In this document: positions 5,198 to 5,807 of the stretch, one piece after another
How the letters are laid out: every line of letters starts with the position of its first letter
How positions within the stretch are numbered: the stretch's first letter is position 1
Origin: Lachnospiraceae bacterium UBA3814
GTDB lineage: Bacteria; Bacillota; Clostridia; Lachnospirales; Lachnospiraceae
Assembly: GCA_002368575.1 (NCBI GenBank)
Contig: DFEA01000011.1
Location: 12,742 to 18,548 of the forward strand
Length of the DNA stretch: 5,807 nt
Direction of reading: 5' to 3'
Notes under the pieces: model-generated
Told to the model about the DNA's origin: nothing
Seen by the model: only the letters and a program-made list of their open reading frames with translations
The model's database searches: none
Translations under genes and position numbers: made by a program

Positions 5198-5807
5198 TCA
5201 TTCCCTGTTCTCATGCTCTACGAGCCGCTCAATCCCATAGCGTCTTCTGAGCTCGGGCTTTTCTATTTTTCCCGTAGGATTCCTCGGAACCTCGTCGAAA
5301 ATGATCCTCCGGGGCCTCTTGTACCTCGGCATTCCCTTGCAGAATTCCTCTATCTCCTCCTCTGTACAGGTCATTCCATCCTTTACGGATATGATCGCGC
5401 CGGCGATCTCCCCCAGTCTCTTGTCCGGAAGTCCTATTACCGCAACATCCCTTACCTTTTCATATTGCCTGATATAGTCCTCGATCTGAACGGGATACAG
5501 ATTCTCCCCTCCCGAAACGATAACATCCTTTATCCTGTCCACGAGGAAGATAAAGCCGTCCTCATCCTGCATCGCAACATCGCCCGTAAACAGCCACCCG
5601 TCCTTAAGGACCTCCGCGGTCGCCTCAGGATTGTTGTAGTAGCACTTCATTACTCCGGAGCCCTTTACGCACAGCTCCCCGGCCTCCCCCTGCTTTACGG
5701 GGTTTCCCTCGCTGTCTACGATCCTGCATTGCCAGCCGTAGCCCGGGATGCCTATGGCGCCCACCTTATGGATATTCTCAACCCCCAGATGCACGCAGCC
5801 GGGGCCG
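5198..5807 (-). CDS. AMP-binding acyl-CoA synthetase (fatty-acid-CoA ligase type), C-terminal part, cut by right edge
   Basis: This is the C-terminal 202 codons of an ANL-superfamily adenylating enzyme. The frame stays open to the edge (GPGC precedes the GTG at 5794-5792), so the real start lies outside the window. Numbering from that Val codon, the visible family motifs are GWLFTGD (66-72), the hinge VDRIKD (85-90), SGGENLYP (94-101), and the C-terminal catalytic Lys K176 in NPTGKIEK. These match fatty-acid or medium/long-chain acyl-CoA ligases, which form an acyl-adenylate from ATP and then transfer the acyl group to CoA. Acyl-ACP synthetases or other carboxylate-activating ligases are possible alternatives, because the substrate pocket is in the missing N-terminal part. 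Typical family length is about 500-560 residues, so well over half is missing. The TGA stop at 5200-5198 lies 15 bp before the EAL gene, implying a shared transcript. Confidence 0.92.
   Translation of the reverse strand, partial: GPGCVHLGVENIHKVGAIGIPGYGWQCRIVDSEGNPVKQGEAGELCVKGSGVMKCYYNNPEATAEVLKDGWLFTGDVAMQDEDGFIFLVDRIKDVIVSGGENLYPVQIEDYIRQYEKVRDVAVIGLPDKRLGEIAGAIISVKDGMTCTEEEIEEFCKGMPRYKRPRRIIFDEVPRNPTGKIEKPELRRRYGIERLVEHENRE

Overview
The window looks like chromosomal DNA of an anaerobic Firmicute, most likely a Lachnospiraceae member near Butyrivibrio or its relatives. This is inferred from moderate GC content, strong AGGAGG-type ribosome binding sites, a receiver domain with the LDHRMP..DG signature common in signalling proteins of that family, and a membrane protein with a degenerate GGDEF domain and an intact EAL domain. 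No lineage marker was compared by search, so this placement is an inference.

Layout. (1) Positions 1-1088, minus strand: the first 362 codons of asparaginyl-tRNA synthetase (asnS), cut by the left edge. (2) Positions 1089-1449: a 361-bp divergent intergenic region. It holds two perfect inverted repeats, a third possible pairing that competes with one of them, and two tiny ORFs of doubtful status. (3) Positions 1450-3149, plus strand: a two-gene signalling unit. The first gene is a REC-HPt protein with its phospho-acceptor Asp and His intact. The second is a tandem-receiver protein in which both phospho-acceptor positions are substituted (Tyr and Asn). The 89-bp gap between them carries a second, diverged copy of the palindrome found upstream of the operon. 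(4) Positions 3150-3262: convergent intergenic region with a Rho-independent terminator serving the minus strand. (5) Positions 3263-5807, minus strand: a two-gene unit made of the C-terminal third of an acyl-CoA synthetase (cut by the right edge) followed 15 bp later by a six-helix membrane GGDEF-EAL protein. Its GGDEF signature is destroyed and its EAL active site is complete, so it is probably a c-di-GMP phosphodiesterase.

How the parts may work together. The REC-HPt protein could take a phosphoryl group at Asp57 and exchange it through His218, as in a phosphorelay. The next gene encodes receivers that should not be phosphorylatable and has no DNA-binding or enzymatic output, so a protein-protein role (adaptor, phosphate-independent receiver or decoy) is plausible. 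No histidine kinase is visible in the window. The convergent c-di-GMP phosphodiesterase is a neighbouring signalling gene, but nothing in the sequence shows a functional link to the relay.

Nothing here amounts to a clearly new system. The points most worth following up are the double pseudo-receiver beside a functional REC-HPt, and the repeated palindrome with a compensatory base-pair change that occurs both upstream of and inside that operon.
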